A stretch of DNA of 64,000 nucleotides from an uncultured Oscillospiraceae bacterium (GCA_910588045.1 CAJUPS010000002.1:1-64000), one strand, 5' to 3'. Counted from the stretch's first letter, positions 1 through 9,418 are shown. Notes: a model not told the origin generated them from the letters alone. Numbers and translations: made by a program.

Positions 1-38
1 TACTGTCAGCTGACCCACACAAGAAAGGAGACAACAAC

Positions 39-1679
39 GTGGATCAGCAGAAAATTACGATTTTGTACTGCCGTTTGAGCAACGAGGATTTGGTGGATGG
101 GGAGTCAAACTCGATTGCAAATCAGAGAAGCATCCTCAGCAGCTACGCCGCTTCCCACGGCTTCACGAATACCAAGGTGCTGGTAGATGACGGGTACACC
201 GGGACGAACTTCAATCGCCCCGGTGTCCAGGAGGGACTTGCCTTGGTGGAGCAGGGCTTGGTCGGCACGTGGATCGTTAAGGACATGAGCAGATTTGGCA
301 GAGACTATTTGCAGGTCGGCAGGTTTACGGAAATCGTCTTCCCCAGCTACGATGTGCGCTTCATCGCCGTGAATGACGCGGTGGACAGTGCCAAGGAAGA
401 TAACGATTTTACCGTAATTCGCAATGTTTTTAATGATTTTTATGCCAAAGATACCAGCAAAAAGGTTCGCGCCGTTATGAAAGCCAAGGGGACCAGCGGC
501 AAGCACTTGGGCGGTCCGCCCTACGGCTACCGCGCCGACCCGCAGGACAAAAACCACTGGATATTGGATGAGGATGCCGCGCCGGTGGTCAAGCGCATTT
601 TTGACCTGACCATTGCCGGAGTAGGCCCGTCCCGGATTGCCCGTATCTTGGAGGCAGACGAGGTGTTGACGGTCAAGGCCCTCTATGCCCAGCGGAAAGG
701 AAAGCCCCTGCCGGAATGCCCCTGCCACTGGATTGAGCAGTCCGTGGTCAACATCCTGGAACGGATGGAGTACACCGGTTGCACCTGTAATTTCAAAACC
801 CACTCCAAGTCCTACAAGCTCAAGAAGCGTATTCCCAACGCCCTGGAGGATATGTTTATCCTGCCGGATACCCAAGAGGCCATTGTGCCGAAAGAACAGT
901 GGGACAGAGTGCAGGAGCTTCGCCAGCACAAGCGCCGCATGACCAAGGCGGAGCGGCAGGGGCTGTTCTCCGGTTTGGTGGTCTGCGCCGACTGCGGCAG
1001 CAAGCTCCACTTCGCCACCTGTAAGAACTTTGAGGGTAGACAGGATCACTATGTCTGTGCCAAGTACAAAAGCGGGCGGGGAATCTGTTCGGCGCACTAT
1101 ATCCGGGAGGACGTTCTGCGGGATGTGGTTCTGGAGCGTATCCGTGCCGTGACAGAGTATATCCGGGCCGATGTGGAGGGCTTTCAAGAGGAATGGCTGA
1201 TGTGCCGGAGGGAGGAACAAGAGAAGTCCATCCGGGAGGACAAGCGGCGGCTGGAGAAAGCAAAGAAGCGACTGGCGGACATCGACAAGCTCATCACCCG
1301 TATTTACGAGGACATGGTACTCGGCTCTCTGAGCCAGGAGCGATACCTGAAGATGCTGGAGGGCTATGAGACGGAGCAGGCTGCGCTCAACAACGAGGTC
1401 ATCGGTCTTGAGGACTGGGTTGCGACCCGTGAGGAAATGGAGGACAATGTTGACCAGTTCCTCGCCCTGCTGGAAAAGTATGTGGACATCCCGGAGCTGA
1501 CGCCGGCCATCGTGAACGAGTTTATCAAGCAGATCATCGTCTATGCCCCGGACAAGTCCAGCGGCAAGCGGACGCAGAAGGTCAAAATCGTTTTCAACTT
1601 CCTGGAGGAAGTAGAAGTACCGGAAATCAGCGAACCTGTAATTACGCAAACCACCTATGGACGCAGAAAGACGGCGTGA
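39..1679 (+). CDS. Large serine recombinase of a conjugative or mobilizable element
   Basis: Site-specific DNA recombinase expected to integrate and excise a mobile element. The N-terminal resolvase domain (about 1-150) has YCRLS with the nucleophile Ser14, and the motif DMSRFGRDYL. A recombinase domain follows (about 160-285), then a zinc-ribbon with Cys pairs from about residue 314 (CADCG, then later Cys near 344 and 354), then a charged coiled coil (about 385-470). The length of 546 aa suits the TndX/TnpX-like family. The GTG start at 39 is preceded by AAGAAAGGAG at 21-30. The rest of the element must lie to the left of the window, since smc begins about 100 bp downstream. Confidence 0.93.
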   Translation: MDQQKITILYCRLSNEDLVDGESNSIANQRSILSSYAASHGFTNTKVLVDDGYTGTNFNRPGVQEGLALVEQGLVGTWIVKDMSRFGRDYLQVGRFTEIVFPSYDVRFIAVNDAVDSAKEDNDFTVIRNVFNDFYAKDTSKKVRAVMKAKGTSGKHLGGPPYGYRADPQDKNHWILDEDAAPVVKRIFDLTIAGVGPSRIARILEADEVLTVKALYAQRKGKPLPECPCHWIEQSVVNILERMEYTGCTCNFKTHSKSYKLKKRIPNALEDMFILPDTQEAIVPKEQWDRVQELRQHKRRMTKAERQGLFSGLVVCADCGSKLHFATCKNFEGRQDHYVCAKYKSGRGICSAHYIREDVLRDVVLERIRAVTEYIRADVEGFQEEWLMCRREEQEKSIREDKRRLEKAKKRLADIDKLITRIYEDMVLGSLSQERYLKMLEGYETEQAALNNEVIGLEDWVATREEMEDNVDQFLALLEKYVDIPELTPAIVNEFIKQIIVYAPDKSSGKRTQKVKIVFNFLEEVEVPEISEPVITQTTYGRRKTA

Positions 1680-1694
1680 CACTCGGTCACGCCG
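1672..1694 (+). terminator. Hairpin at the 3' end of the recombinase gene
   Basis: A perfect 9-bp stem (1672-1680 with 1686-1694, loop ACTCG) overlaps the recombinase stop codon. No T tract follows, so intrinsic termination is uncertain; it may instead be a structural feature of the element end. Confidence 0.35.
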
Positions 1695-1728
1695 CCCTCT
1701 GCGGTAAATAGTTACTTGTCACTATTAA

Positions 1729-1788
1729 GCCTTGCGATACGAGGATTTGAGAAGCTTTGAGACGAAAGGGGTGATGGCGTGTACCTAA
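1729..1788 (+). pseudogene. Possible C-terminal remnant of the gene upstream of smc (rnc-like position)
   Basis: After a TAA at 1726-1728 this frame reads ALRYEDLRSFETKGVMACT and stops at 1786-1788, overlapping the smc start by about 10 bp. That overlap is typical of an operon neighbour. In many Firmicutes rnc lies directly before smc, so this may be the end of rnc cut off by the mobile element. No start codon or domain is visible in so short a tail, so the identity is inference. Confidence 0.25.
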
Positions 1789-4700
1789 AAGCGCTGGAAA
1801 TACAGGGTTTCAAGTCCTTCCCGGATAAAACCGTTTTGAATTTTGGAGAGAGCATCACCGCTATCGTGGGACCCAATGGATCTGGGAAATCGAATATTTC
1901 CGACGCGATCTGCTGGGTAATGGGGGAGCAGTCCGCCCGGAGTCTCCGGGGGGACAAGATGGAGGACGTCATTTTCGGCGGCACGGAGAAGCGGGGGCCC
2001 GTGGGCTTCGCCCAGGTGACGCTTGTGCTGGACAACAGTGCCGGGATGTTCCCCTCCATCGAGAGCAGCGAGGTCATGGTCACCCGGCGCTACTACCGCA
2101 GCGGGGAGAGCGAATACTATATCAACAAGCAGTCCGTCCGCCTCAAGGACGTCAACGAACTGTTCATGGACACCGGCCTGGGCCGGGAGGGCTATGCGAT
2201 TGTAGGCCAGGGGAGAATCGACGAGATCCTCTCCGCACGCAGCGCGGACCGGCGGGAGATCTTCGAGGAGGCCGCTGGGATCTCCAAGTTCCGGCACCGC
2301 AAGGAGGAGTCGGAGCGCCGCCTCCAGCGCACCCAGGAAAATCTGGTACGGATCAACGACAAGATCAGCGAGCTGGAATTGCAGGTGGAGCCCCTGCGGG
2401 AGCAGGCGGAAACGGCCCGGCGCTTCCTGCTGCTGCGGGATGAACAGCGCACGTTGGAGATCTCGCTGTGGATGGAGCAGCTGGAAAATTTGCGCACCAC
2501 CCGGAATCGTCTTCAGACGGAGTACGCCGCCGCCAAGGAGCGGCAGGCCGATGCCCAGGCCCGGCAGGACGCGCTTTACGAGGAAAACGACCGCTTTTCC
2601 TTACAGATGCAGGAGAACGATACCCGGCAGGAAAAAATCCGGCAGGAGGGCGAGGCCCTGACCGTTTGCGCCAGGGACCAGGAGGCGGCCGCCGAGATTT
2701 TGAGGACCAACATCCATCACCGGCGGGACTCCATTGCCGAGCTGGAGAAGGAGCTGGAGCGTCAGGACAGCCGCAGCCGGGACGCCCAGGAGGAGATCGA
2801 CGCGCAGAACCGCCGTCTGGAGGCGCTGGACGGGGAGATCGGGTCCCTGGAGCAGGCGCTGGACGCGCTGATGGAAAAGGTACGCGCTGCGGCCGAGAGC
2901 GCCGGGGAGGCGGACAGTGCCATCAGCGCGCTCCAGGCGGGGGAGGCGCTGGCGACGGATGCCGCCGCCAGAGGCCGGGAGCACCTGGCCGCCCTGGACG
3001 CGGCGCTGGAGCAGATGACGAACCGACAGGAGGCCGTCCGGCAGGAGCTGGAGGGCGTCCGGGGCCAACAGGAGAGCACCCGGAAGGAGGCAAGGGCCGC
3101 CCGCCGGGCGCTGGAGGACGCCCAGGAGGACGCCCAGGCGGCCGCCAATGTCATCCAGGGCCACGCCCTCCGCATGGAGGGCCGGGAGAAGCGGGACAAG
3201 GACGCCGAGGACGCCCGGATCAAGCTGACCATGGAGCAGAACAACTTGGACTCCCGCATCCGGATGCTCACGGAGATGGAGAAGGAGTACGAGGGCTTCA
3301 GCAAGGCCGTTCGGCTGGTGATGCAGGCCGCGGAGCGCGGCGCCCTCCGGGGGATCCACGGACCGGTGGCCGGGCTGATGAAGGCGGAAGGGAAGTACGC
3401 CGTGGCGCTGGAGATCGCCCTGGGAGCCGGGATGCAGAACATCGTCGTGGACCGGGAGGAGGACGCCAAGGGGGCCATCCAGTTCCTCAAACAGCGGGAC
3501 GGGGGCCGGGCCACCTTCCTGCCGCTGACCGCCATCCGGGAGGAGGAACTCCGGGAGCGGGGGGTGGAGGGCGAGCCGGGCTTCGTCGGCATCGCCTCCC
3601 GGCTGATCCGGTACGACGGACGGTATGACAACATTTTCAAAAATCTGTTGGGCCGCACGGTGGTCATGGAGGACCTGGACAGCGGCATTGCTGCGGCAAG
3701 GAAATATCAGAACCGCTTCCGCATCGTCACCCTGGACGGCCAGCTCATCAACCGGGGCGGGTCCATGACCGGCGGCAGCGTTTCCAAGAGCGCAGGCGTC
3801 CTCTCCCGGGCCAACGAGCTGGAGGCGCTCAGGAAGCGGCAGACCGTCCTATCGGAGCAGCTGGCCGCCGCCCAGAGGGAGAAGGAGGAGGCAGGCCGGG
3901 AGCTGGCCGCCGCCAGATACGAGCTCCAGGTGGCCGAGAGCCAGCGGCGCGCCGCCGAGGATACGGTACTCAAGCGCCAGGGCGAGGTCCGGCAGTACGA
4001 GGCGCTGCTGGATGGCTTCCGCGCCAGCGGGGAGAGCCTGGAGGGCGAACAGGAGGCCCTGGGCCAGCGCCTGAAGGATAACGAGGAGCAGCGAGAGGCG
4101 GTCCGGGCGGAGATCGACGCCAAAGAGAGCGAGGCCGCGTCCTTGCGGCGGAGCGCCCAGGAGAAGGTGGCCGGTCAGACGGACCTCCAGGCGTACTCCA
4201 ACCGCCTGAGCGCCGAGATGGCGGAGCGGAAGGAGCGCCTGGCCGGTCTCCGCGCCCAGCGGGACGCCGGGGCGGAGGCCCTGGAGCGGATGGAGCAGAG
4301 CCGTCGGGACCTGGCGGGAGACCGGGCGCAGCGCACAGAGCGCATCCGGGAATACCAGGCCGCCATCGACGCCGACGAGGCGGAGATGGCGCAAAAAACG
4401 GAGAGCGCCGCCTCCCTGCGCATCCAGGCCCAGGAGCGGCAGCAGGCCCTCAAGGCCCTGCAAGAGGCCCGGCTGTGCCTGGAGCAGGAGCGGACCGCCA
4501 TGGGACAGCGGCTGAAGGAGAGCAACGACGAGCTGCTCGCAGCGGAGCGGGAGGCCAACCGCCTGGAGCAGAAGCTGAACACCGACGGCATGGAGGAGAA
4601 GCAGATCCTGGACAAGCTGTGGGAGAACTACGAGCTGAGCCACTCCGCCGCTATGGAGCAGCGCGTGGAGCTGGAGAGCGCCGCCAAGGCGTCCCGCCGG

Positions 4701-5351
4701 GTCAATGAGATCAAGCGGGAAATTAACAGTTTAGGCGCGGTGAACATCGGGGCCATCGACGAGTTCCACCGGGTCAACGACCGCTACACCTACCTCACCG
4801 GTCAGCGGGACGACGTGGAGCAGGCCAGGGGAGAGCTGGAGGGCATTATCGCGGCCATCACCAGGGAGATGACGGCCATCTTTGCCCAGCAGTTCGCACT
4901 TATTGCCTCCTCCTTCCAGGAGACCTATTTGCAGCTCTTCGGCGGCGGACAGGCCACGCTGGAGCTGGAGGACCAGGGGGACATCCTCAACTGCGGCATC
5001 GAGATCAAGGTGCAGCCCCCGGGTAAGACCTTGAAGACGCTCTCCCTCCTCTCCGGCGGGGAGAAGGCGTTTGTGGCGATCGCGCTGTATTTCGCCATTT
5101 TGAAGGTACATCCCACGCCGTTTTTCGTCATGGACGAGGTGGAGGCGGCCCTGGACGAGGTCAATGTGGTCCGCGTGGCGAAGTACATGCGGTCCATCTC
5201 CGATCAGACCCAGTTTATCGTGATCACCCACCGCCGGGGCACCATGGAGGAGGCGGACATCCTCTACGGCGTCACCATGCAGGAGAAGGGCGTCAGCAAG
5301 ATGTTGGCGATTAACATGAATGATATGGCGGAAGAATTGAATATTAAATAG
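1779..5351 (+). CDS. smc: Chromosome segregation ATPase SMC
   Basis: Structural-maintenance-of-chromosomes ATPase that compacts and segregates the nucleoid with ScpA and ScpB. The 1190-aa length is typical. The N-terminal head has Walker A GPNGSGKSN (31-39). Two long coiled coils flank a glycine-rich hinge at about 510-660. The C-terminal head has the signature LSGGEKAF (near 1090) and Walker B FFVMDEVEAALDE. The GTG start at 1779 is preceded by AAAGGGGTGAT and gives the usual MYLKALEIQGFKSF beginning. It is followed by a terminator and then ftsY, the common smc-ftsY order. The nearby element insertion may have separated it from its native promoter. Confidence 0.98.
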   Translation: MYLKALEIQGFKSFPDKTVLNFGESITAIVGPNGSGKSNISDAICWVMGEQSARSLRGDKMEDVIFGGTEKRGPVGFAQVTLVLDNSAGMFPSIESSEVMVTRRYYRSGESEYYINKQSVRLKDVNELFMDTGLGREGYAIVGQGRIDEILSARSADRREIFEEAAGISKFRHRKEESERRLQRTQENLVRINDKISELELQVEPLREQAETARRFLLLRDEQRTLEISLWMEQLENLRTTRNRLQTEYAAAKERQADAQARQDALYEENDRFSLQMQENDTRQEKIRQEGEALTVCARDQEAAAEILRTNIHHRRDSIAELEKELERQDSRSRDAQEEIDAQNRRLEALDGEIGSLEQALDALMEKVRAAAESAGEADSAISALQAGEALATDAAARGREHLAALDAALEQMTNRQEAVRQELEGVRGQQESTRKEARAARRALEDAQEDAQAAANVIQGHALRMEGREKRDKDAEDARIKLTMEQNNLDSRIRMLTEMEKEYEGFSKAVRLVMQAAERGALRGIHGPVAGLMKAEGKYAVALEIALGAGMQNIVVDREEDAKGAIQFLKQRDGGRATFLPLTAIREEELRERGVEGEPGFVGIASRLIRYDGRYDNIFKNLLGRTVVMEDLDSGIAAARKYQNRFRIVTLDGQLINRGGSMTGGSVSKSAGVLSRANELEALRKRQTVLSEQLAAAQREKEEAGRELAAARYELQVAESQRRAAEDTVLKRQGEVRQYEALLDGFRASGESLEGEQEALGQRLKDNEEQREAVRAEIDAKESEAASLRRSAQEKVAGQTDLQAYSNRLSAEMAERKERLAGLRAQRDAGAEALERMEQSRRDLAGDRAQRTERIREYQAAIDADEAEMAQKTESAASLRIQAQERQQALKALQEARLCLEQERTAMGQRLKESNDELLAAEREANRLEQKLNTDGMEEKQILDKLWENYELSHSAAMEQRVELESAAKASRRVNEIKREINSLGAVNIGAIDEFHRVNDRYTYLTGQRDDVEQARGELEGIIAAITREMTAIFAQQFALIASSFQETYLQLFGGGQATLELEDQGDILNCGIEIKVQPPGKTLKTLSLLSGGEKAFVAIALYFAILKVHPTPFFVMDEVEAALDEVNVVRVAKYMRSISDQTQFIVITHRRGTMEEADILYGVTMQEKGVSKMLAINMNDMAEELNIK

Positions 5352-5371
5352 GCGGCGGGGCGCCGCTTTTT
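5352..5371 (+). terminator. Rho-independent terminator after smc
   Basis: A 6-bp GC stem (5352-5357 with 5361-5366, loop GGG) is followed by TTTTT. It lies right after the smc stop codon. Confidence 0.7.
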
Positions 5372-5419
5372 GATAGAATTACTTTTACCGCGCCTGACGC
5401 GGTAAAGAAAGGAACTGCA

Positions 5420-6298
5420 ATGGGCTTTTGGGAAAAACTGAAGAAGATCTACATGGGGGACGTGTTCGGCTCTGCCATCAGCGAGGCCGATGAGGCGTTC
5501 TTCGACGACGTGGAGGAGATGCTGATCCTGGCCGACGTGGGGATGGAGACCTCCGTCGAGGCGGTGAAGGAACTCCGGCAGCGGATGATCGAGGACAAGA
5601 TCTCCGGCCAGGAGCCGGTGAAGGCGTGCCTGCGGGAAATCCTGGCGGAGAAACTGAGCGTGGGGGACCCGGCGCTGAATCTGTCCACCAGGCCCTCCGT
5701 GGTGCTGGTGGTGGGGGTCAACGGCGTGGGCAAGACCACGTCCATCGGCAAGCTGGCCAACTCCCTGCGCCAGCAGGGGAAGCGGGTGCTCCTCTGCGCC
5801 GGGGACACCTTCCGGGCCGCCGCCGCCGACCAGCTGGAGATCTGGGCCAACCGCTCCCGGTGCGAGATCGTCCGGCAGAAGGAGGGCGCGGACCCCGGCG
5901 CGGTGCTGTTCGACGCCTTGCAGGCCGCCAAGGCCCGGGGCGTGGACGTGGTCATCTGCGACACCGCCGGGCGGCTCCACAACAAGGCCAACCTCATGGC
6001 AGAGCTGGCCAAGCTGCGCAAGATCATCGACCGGGAGCTGCCGGAGGCGGCGCTGGAGATCCTGCTGGTGTTGGACGCCACCACCGGACAGAACGGGCTT
6101 ATCCAGGCCAAGCAGTTCAAGGAGATCTCCGGCTGCACGGGCATCGTGCTCACCAAGCTGGACGGCACCGCCAAGGGCGGCATCGTGGTTGCCATCGCCC
6201 AGGAATTACAGGTGCCCGTGAAGCTGGTGGGCCTGGGAGAGGGGATCAACGATATGCAGCCCTTTGACGCGAAGGAATATGTGGAGGCGCTGATATGA
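5420..6298 (+). CDS. ftsY: Signal recognition particle receptor FtsY
   Basis: SRP-receptor GTPase that docks ribosome-SRP complexes at the membrane and hands them to SecYEG. The N domain (about 1-85) is followed by the G domain with P-loop GVNGVGKTT (about 100-108), DTFRAAAADQLE, DTAGRLHNK (about 180), TKLDGTAKGG (about 245) and the closing GLGEGINDMQPF. At 292 aa it lacks the long acidic N-terminal extension of the E. coli protein, as is common in Firmicutes. The ATG at 5420 follows AAAGAAAGGA. Its stop overlaps the next start as ATGA. Confidence 0.97.
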   Translation: MGFWEKLKKIYMGDVFGSAISEADEAFFDDVEEMLILADVGMETSVEAVKELRQRMIEDKISGQEPVKACLREILAEKLSVGDPALNLSTRPSVVLVVGVNGVGKTTSIGKLANSLRQQGKRVLLCAGDTFRAAAADQLEIWANRSRCEIVRQKEGADPGAVLFDALQAAKARGVDVVICDTAGRLHNKANLMAELAKLRKIIDRELPEAALEILLVLDATTGQNGLIQAKQFKEISGCTGIVLTKLDGTAKGGIVVAIAQELQVPVKLVGLGEGINDMQPFDAKEYVEALI

Positions 6299-6519
6299 CG
6301 GATAAGCAGTTTTCCGTCCTGCGAGAGGCCATCACCGGCGCGGCGCTCTTTATTGGCGGCGCGGTCCTGTTTCTTGAGAGCGAGAGTTTTGGCGTGCTCT
6401 CTATGATCGCCGGAGGCGTCTTCCTGTTAAAGGACTATTTGATAGCGATATACAGGCCGGACGGCCAAGCCAGTGGAAAAACAGGGGAAAAAGAGGAGCA
6501 GGCAAATGATACGCATTGA
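6295..6519 (+). CDS. Small two-helix membrane protein, unknown function
   Basis: A 74-aa protein not recognised as a named family. Two hydrophobic stretches (about 11-28 and 32-50) suggest a membrane hairpin. The tail after residue 55 is charged and hydrophilic (GKTGEKEEQ). The start overlaps the ftsY stop by four bases (ATGA) and the end overlaps rph by 14 bases, so it is probably translationally coupled in a ftsY-rph operon. Confidence 0.65.
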   Translation: MTDKQFSVLREAITGAALFIGGAVLFLESESFGVLSMIAGGVFLLKDYLIAIYRPDGQASGKTGEKEEQANDTH

Positions 6520-7222
6520 CGGCAGAAAAGAGAACGAACTTCGCCCGGTCAAAATGACCACCGGTTTCGTGGACTTCGCCGAGGGCAGCGTCCTCATCGA
6601 GTGCGGCAAAACCAAGGTCCTCTGCTGCGCCAGCGTGGAGGACCGGGCCCCCAGCCACGTGCCCGAGGGCACGGGATGGGTGACGGCGGAATACTCCATG
6701 CTCCCCCGGGCCAACCGGGAGCGGTCCCGCCGGGACGTGAGCAAGCTGAAGCTCAGCCCCAGGAGCGCGGAGATTCAACGGCTCATCGGCCGCAGCCTCC
6801 GGGCGGCGGTGGACCTGGCGGCGCTGGGCGAGCGGACCATCACCATCGACTGCGACGTGCTCCAGGGCGACGGCGGGACCCGGACCGCCTCCGTCACCGG
6901 CGGGTTTGTGGCGCTGGCGCTGGCCTGCCGCAAGCTGGCGGACGATGGCGTGATCGAGAAAAATCCTATCAAGAATTATGTCGCCGCCGTCTCCGCGGGG
7001 ATCGTGGAGGACGCTCCCCTGCTGGACCTCTGCTACGAGGAGGACAGCGGGGCCATGGTGGACCTCAACTGCGTGATGAACGACCGGGGCGAGCTCATCG
7101 AGCTCCAGGGCACCGGCGAGGGCCGGGGCTTCACCCTGGCCGAGCAGCGGGCGCTGGTGGACCTCTGCGCAGGCGGCATCCGGCAGCTGCTGGAAAAACA
7201 GAAAGAAATATTGGGAGGCTGA
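6506..7222 (+). CDS. rph: Ribonuclease PH
   Basis: Phosphate-dependent 3'-5' exoribonuclease that trims tRNA 3' ends and degrades structured RNA. The protein starts MIRIDGRKENELRPV and contains the family blocks GSVLIECGKTKVLC, GTGWVTAEYSMLPR, RSLRAAVDL, TIDCDVLQGDGGTR and VDLNCVMN. The ATG at 6506 was chosen over an in-frame ATG at 6473 because AAGAGGAGCA precedes it and the protein then starts at the usual position (238 aa). It is directly followed by rdgB, a widely conserved pairing. Confidence 0.97.
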   Translation: MIRIDGRKENELRPVKMTTGFVDFAEGSVLIECGKTKVLCCASVEDRAPSHVPEGTGWVTAEYSMLPRANRERSRRDVSKLKLSPRSAEIQRLIGRSLRAAVDLAALGERTITIDCDVLQGDGGTRTASVTGGFVALALACRKLADDGVIEKNPIKNYVAAVSAGIVEDAPLLDLCYEEDSGAMVDLNCVMNDRGELIELQGTGEGRGFTLAEQRALVDLCAGGIRQLLEKQKEILGG

Positions 7223-7229
7223 AAACGAC

Positions 7230-7835
7230 ATGAAATTTGTCCTTGCGTCACAGAATAAGCACAAGCTTGTCGAAATGCAGTCCATCCTCTCCGCCCACGG
7301 CGTGGAGGTGGCGCTGGAATCTGACATCGGGCTCCACGTGGACGTGGAGGAAACCGGAGAGACCTTCGCGGAGAACGCCATGCTCAAGGCGAGGGCGGTG
7401 ATGGAGGCCAGCGGCCTGCCCGCCATCGCCGACGACTCCGGCGTGTGCGTGGACGCCCTGAACGGCGCGCCGGGGGTGTACTCCGCCCGCTACGGCGGAC
7501 CGGAGCTGGACGACGCGGCCCGGTACCGGCTGCTGCTGGAGAATATGCGTGGGGCGAAGACCCGCACCGCCCACTTTACCAGCGCCATTGCCTGCGTCTT
7601 CCCCAACGGGGATACCATCGAGGCCGAGGGCATCTGCCCCGGCTCCATCGCCTTCGCCCCCCAGGGGGACGGCGGGTTCGGGTACGATCCGGTGTTCTTC
7701 CTTCCGGAGCTGCGGAAGACCTACGCCCAGCTGACACCGGAGGAGAAGGCGGCCGTGAGCCACCGGGGAAAGGCCCTGGAGGTTTTTGACGGAAAATTAC
7801 GGGAATATTTGAAGGGGAATACGGCATGGAACTGA
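7230..7835 (+). CDS. rdgB: XTP/dITP pyrophosphatase (RdgB/HAM1 family)
   Basis: House-cleaning nucleotide pyrophosphatase that removes XTP, ITP and dITP so deaminated purines are not incorporated. It starts with the substrate loop MKFVLASQNKHKL and carries ETGETFAENAMLKA, the acidic catalytic block ADDSGVCVDAL, APGVYSARYGG, the GFGYDPVF segment and the closing SHRGKAL. The length of 201 aa is typical. It sits 7 bp after rph, and its end overlaps yhbY by 10 bp, indicating one transcript. Confidence 0.97.
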   Translation: MKFVLASQNKHKLVEMQSILSAHGVEVALESDIGLHVDVEETGETFAENAMLKARAVMEASGLPAIADDSGVCVDALNGAPGVYSARYGGPELDDAARYRLLLENMRGAKTRTAHFTSAIACVFPNGDTIEAEGICPGSIAFAPQGDGGFGYDPVFFLPELRKTYAQLTPEEKAAVSHRGKALEVFDGKLREYLKGNTAWN

Positions 7836-8152
7836 CCAGTAAGCAGCGCGCCCAGCTGCGCGGCATCGCCAACACCATCGACACCATCGTCCACATCGGC
7901 AAGGACGGCATCAACGACAACCTTGTCAAGCAGGCCAACGACGCCCTGGAGGCCCGGGAGATCATCAAGTGCAAGGTCCTGGAGAACTCCATGCTGACCG
8001 CACGGGAGGCCAGCGAGGCGCTGGCGAAGGCGACCCGCAGCGAGAGCGTCCAGGTGATCGGCACCAAGTTTGTCCTCTACCGCCGACACTACGACAAGAG
8101 CAAGCGGAAAATCGAGCTGGTGCGGGATAAAAAACCGAGGCAAAACAGTTGA
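7826..8152 (+). CDS. yhbY: YhbY/CRS1-type RNA-binding protein
   Basis: CRM-domain RNA-binding protein linked in other bacteria to large-subunit ribosome assembly. The start MELTSKQRAQLRGIA, the VHIGKDGINDNLV loop with its GKxG core, and the closing VLYRRHYDK are characteristic. At 108 aa it is slightly longer than the usual 97 because of a basic tail. It overlaps rdgB by 10 bp, and the SD-like AAGGGGAAT lies within the end of rdgB. Confidence 0.93.
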   Translation: MELTSKQRAQLRGIANTIDTIVHIGKDGINDNLVKQANDALEAREIIKCKVLENSMLTAREASEALAKATRSESVQVIGTKFVLYRRHYDKSKRKIELVRDKKPRQNS

Positions 8153-8227
8153 CAGCGGCCTTCGGCTGTGCTACCGTATTTCCGCATGGACTGATCATGT
8201 CCCTCCCGGGGGAAAAGGGGGCTTATT

Positions 8228-9418
8228 GTGAAGATTGGAGTTTATGGCGGGACCTTTAATCCCATCCATCTGGGGCACCTGGAGGCTGCCCGCTTTGCGA
8301 TAGAGTATCTGCATTTGGACCGGCTGTACCTGATCCCCGCCGGTATCCCGCCCCATAAGCAGCTGGCCGGGGATACCCCTGCGCCGGAGCAGCGCCTGGA
8401 GATGGTCCGCCTGGCATCCGACGCCATCGGACCCGCCGCGCAGGCGGACGACCTGGAGCTGCGGAGGGAGGGGAGGAGCTATACCCTGGACACCCTGCGG
8501 CTGCTGAAGAACCGGCACCCGAAGGACCGGCTGTATCTTCTGATGGGGACGGATATGTTTCTTACCTTCCACCTCTGGCGGGACCCGCAGGAGATCGTGA
8601 AGCTCTGTACGCTCTGCGCCTTTGGACGCAGTGAGAAGGACAGCGAGGAGCTGTTTTCCGTGCAGCGGGCCTATCTGGCCGAGACGCTGGGGGCGGATGT
8701 GGTGACGCTGTCCCTGCCCCATATTGTGGACATCTCCTCCACGCAGCTGCGCGGTATGCTGGCGGAGGGGCAGGGCAGGGAGTATCTGGAGCCCGCCGTG
8801 TACGGCTATATCCTGCGGGAAGGGCTGTACGGGGTAACGCGGGATCTGAAGGACCTCTCCCTGGAGGAGCTGCGTTTTGCCTCCATCAGTATGCTGCGGC
8901 ACAAGCGGGTCCCCCACGTGCTGGGGACCGAGGAGACGGCGGCGCGTCTGGCGCTGCGCTGGGGGGAGGACGAGGAGACCGCCCGCCGGGCGGCGCTGCT
9001 CCACGACTGTACCAAAAAACTGGACGGGGAACAACATCGGGAGATTTTCCGTCAATACAATGTATCGCTGGACCCGGAGGAGTGGAGGGAGGAGAAGCTC
9101 TACCACGCCATCTCCGGCGCGGCGGTGGCAAAGCACGTGTTCGGCGTATCGCCGGAGATCGAGCGCGCCATCCGCTGGCATACCACCGGCAAGGCGGATA
9201 TGACCACGTTGGAGAAGATTCTGTATCTGGCGGATTACATCGAGCCGACCCGTGATTTCTGCGATCTGACGGAGCTGCGGGACCTGGCCTTCCGGGACCT
9301 GGATGCGGCCATGCTTCTGGGCCTGGAGATGTCCATACAAAGTCTGGAAAAAAGAGGAGTTGCGGTCAACTCCTTCAGTGTGCGTGCGAGGGAATATCTG
9401 AAAGGAAAGCAACCATGA
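8228..9418 (+). CDS. nadD: Fused nicotinate-nucleotide adenylyltransferase and YqeK-like HD phosphohydrolase
   Basis: Residues 1 to about 195 are NadD, which adenylylates nicotinate mononucleotide in NAD synthesis: GTFNPIHLGHL (8-18) is the nucleotidyl-transferase motif and ISSTQLRG (near 170) the second substrate motif. Residues from about 205 form an HD domain of the YqeK type (Ap4A hydrolase-like in other bacteria), with HKRVPH, LLHDCTKK (HD near 259) and HTTGKADMT. In many Firmicutes these are adjacent separate genes; here one 396-aa frame covers both. The GTG start follows GGGGAAAAGGGG. The stop overlaps the next gene (ATGA). Confidence 0.94.
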   Translation: MKIGVYGGTFNPIHLGHLEAARFAIEYLHLDRLYLIPAGIPPHKQLAGDTPAPEQRLEMVRLASDAIGPAAQADDLELRREGRSYTLDTLRLLKNRHPKDRLYLLMGTDMFLTFHLWRDPQEIVKLCTLCAFGRSEKDSEELFSVQRAYLAETLGADVVTLSLPHIVDISSTQLRGMLAEGQGREYLEPAVYGYILREGLYGVTRDLKDLSLEELRFASISMLRHKRVPHVLGTEETAARLALRWGEDEETARRAALLHDCTKKLDGEQHREIFRQYNVSLDPEEWREEKLYHAISGAAVAKHVFGVSPEIERAIRWHTTGKADMTTLEKILYLADYIEPTRDFCDLTELRDLAFRDLDAAMLLGLEMSIQSLEKRGVAVNSFSVRAREYLKGKQP

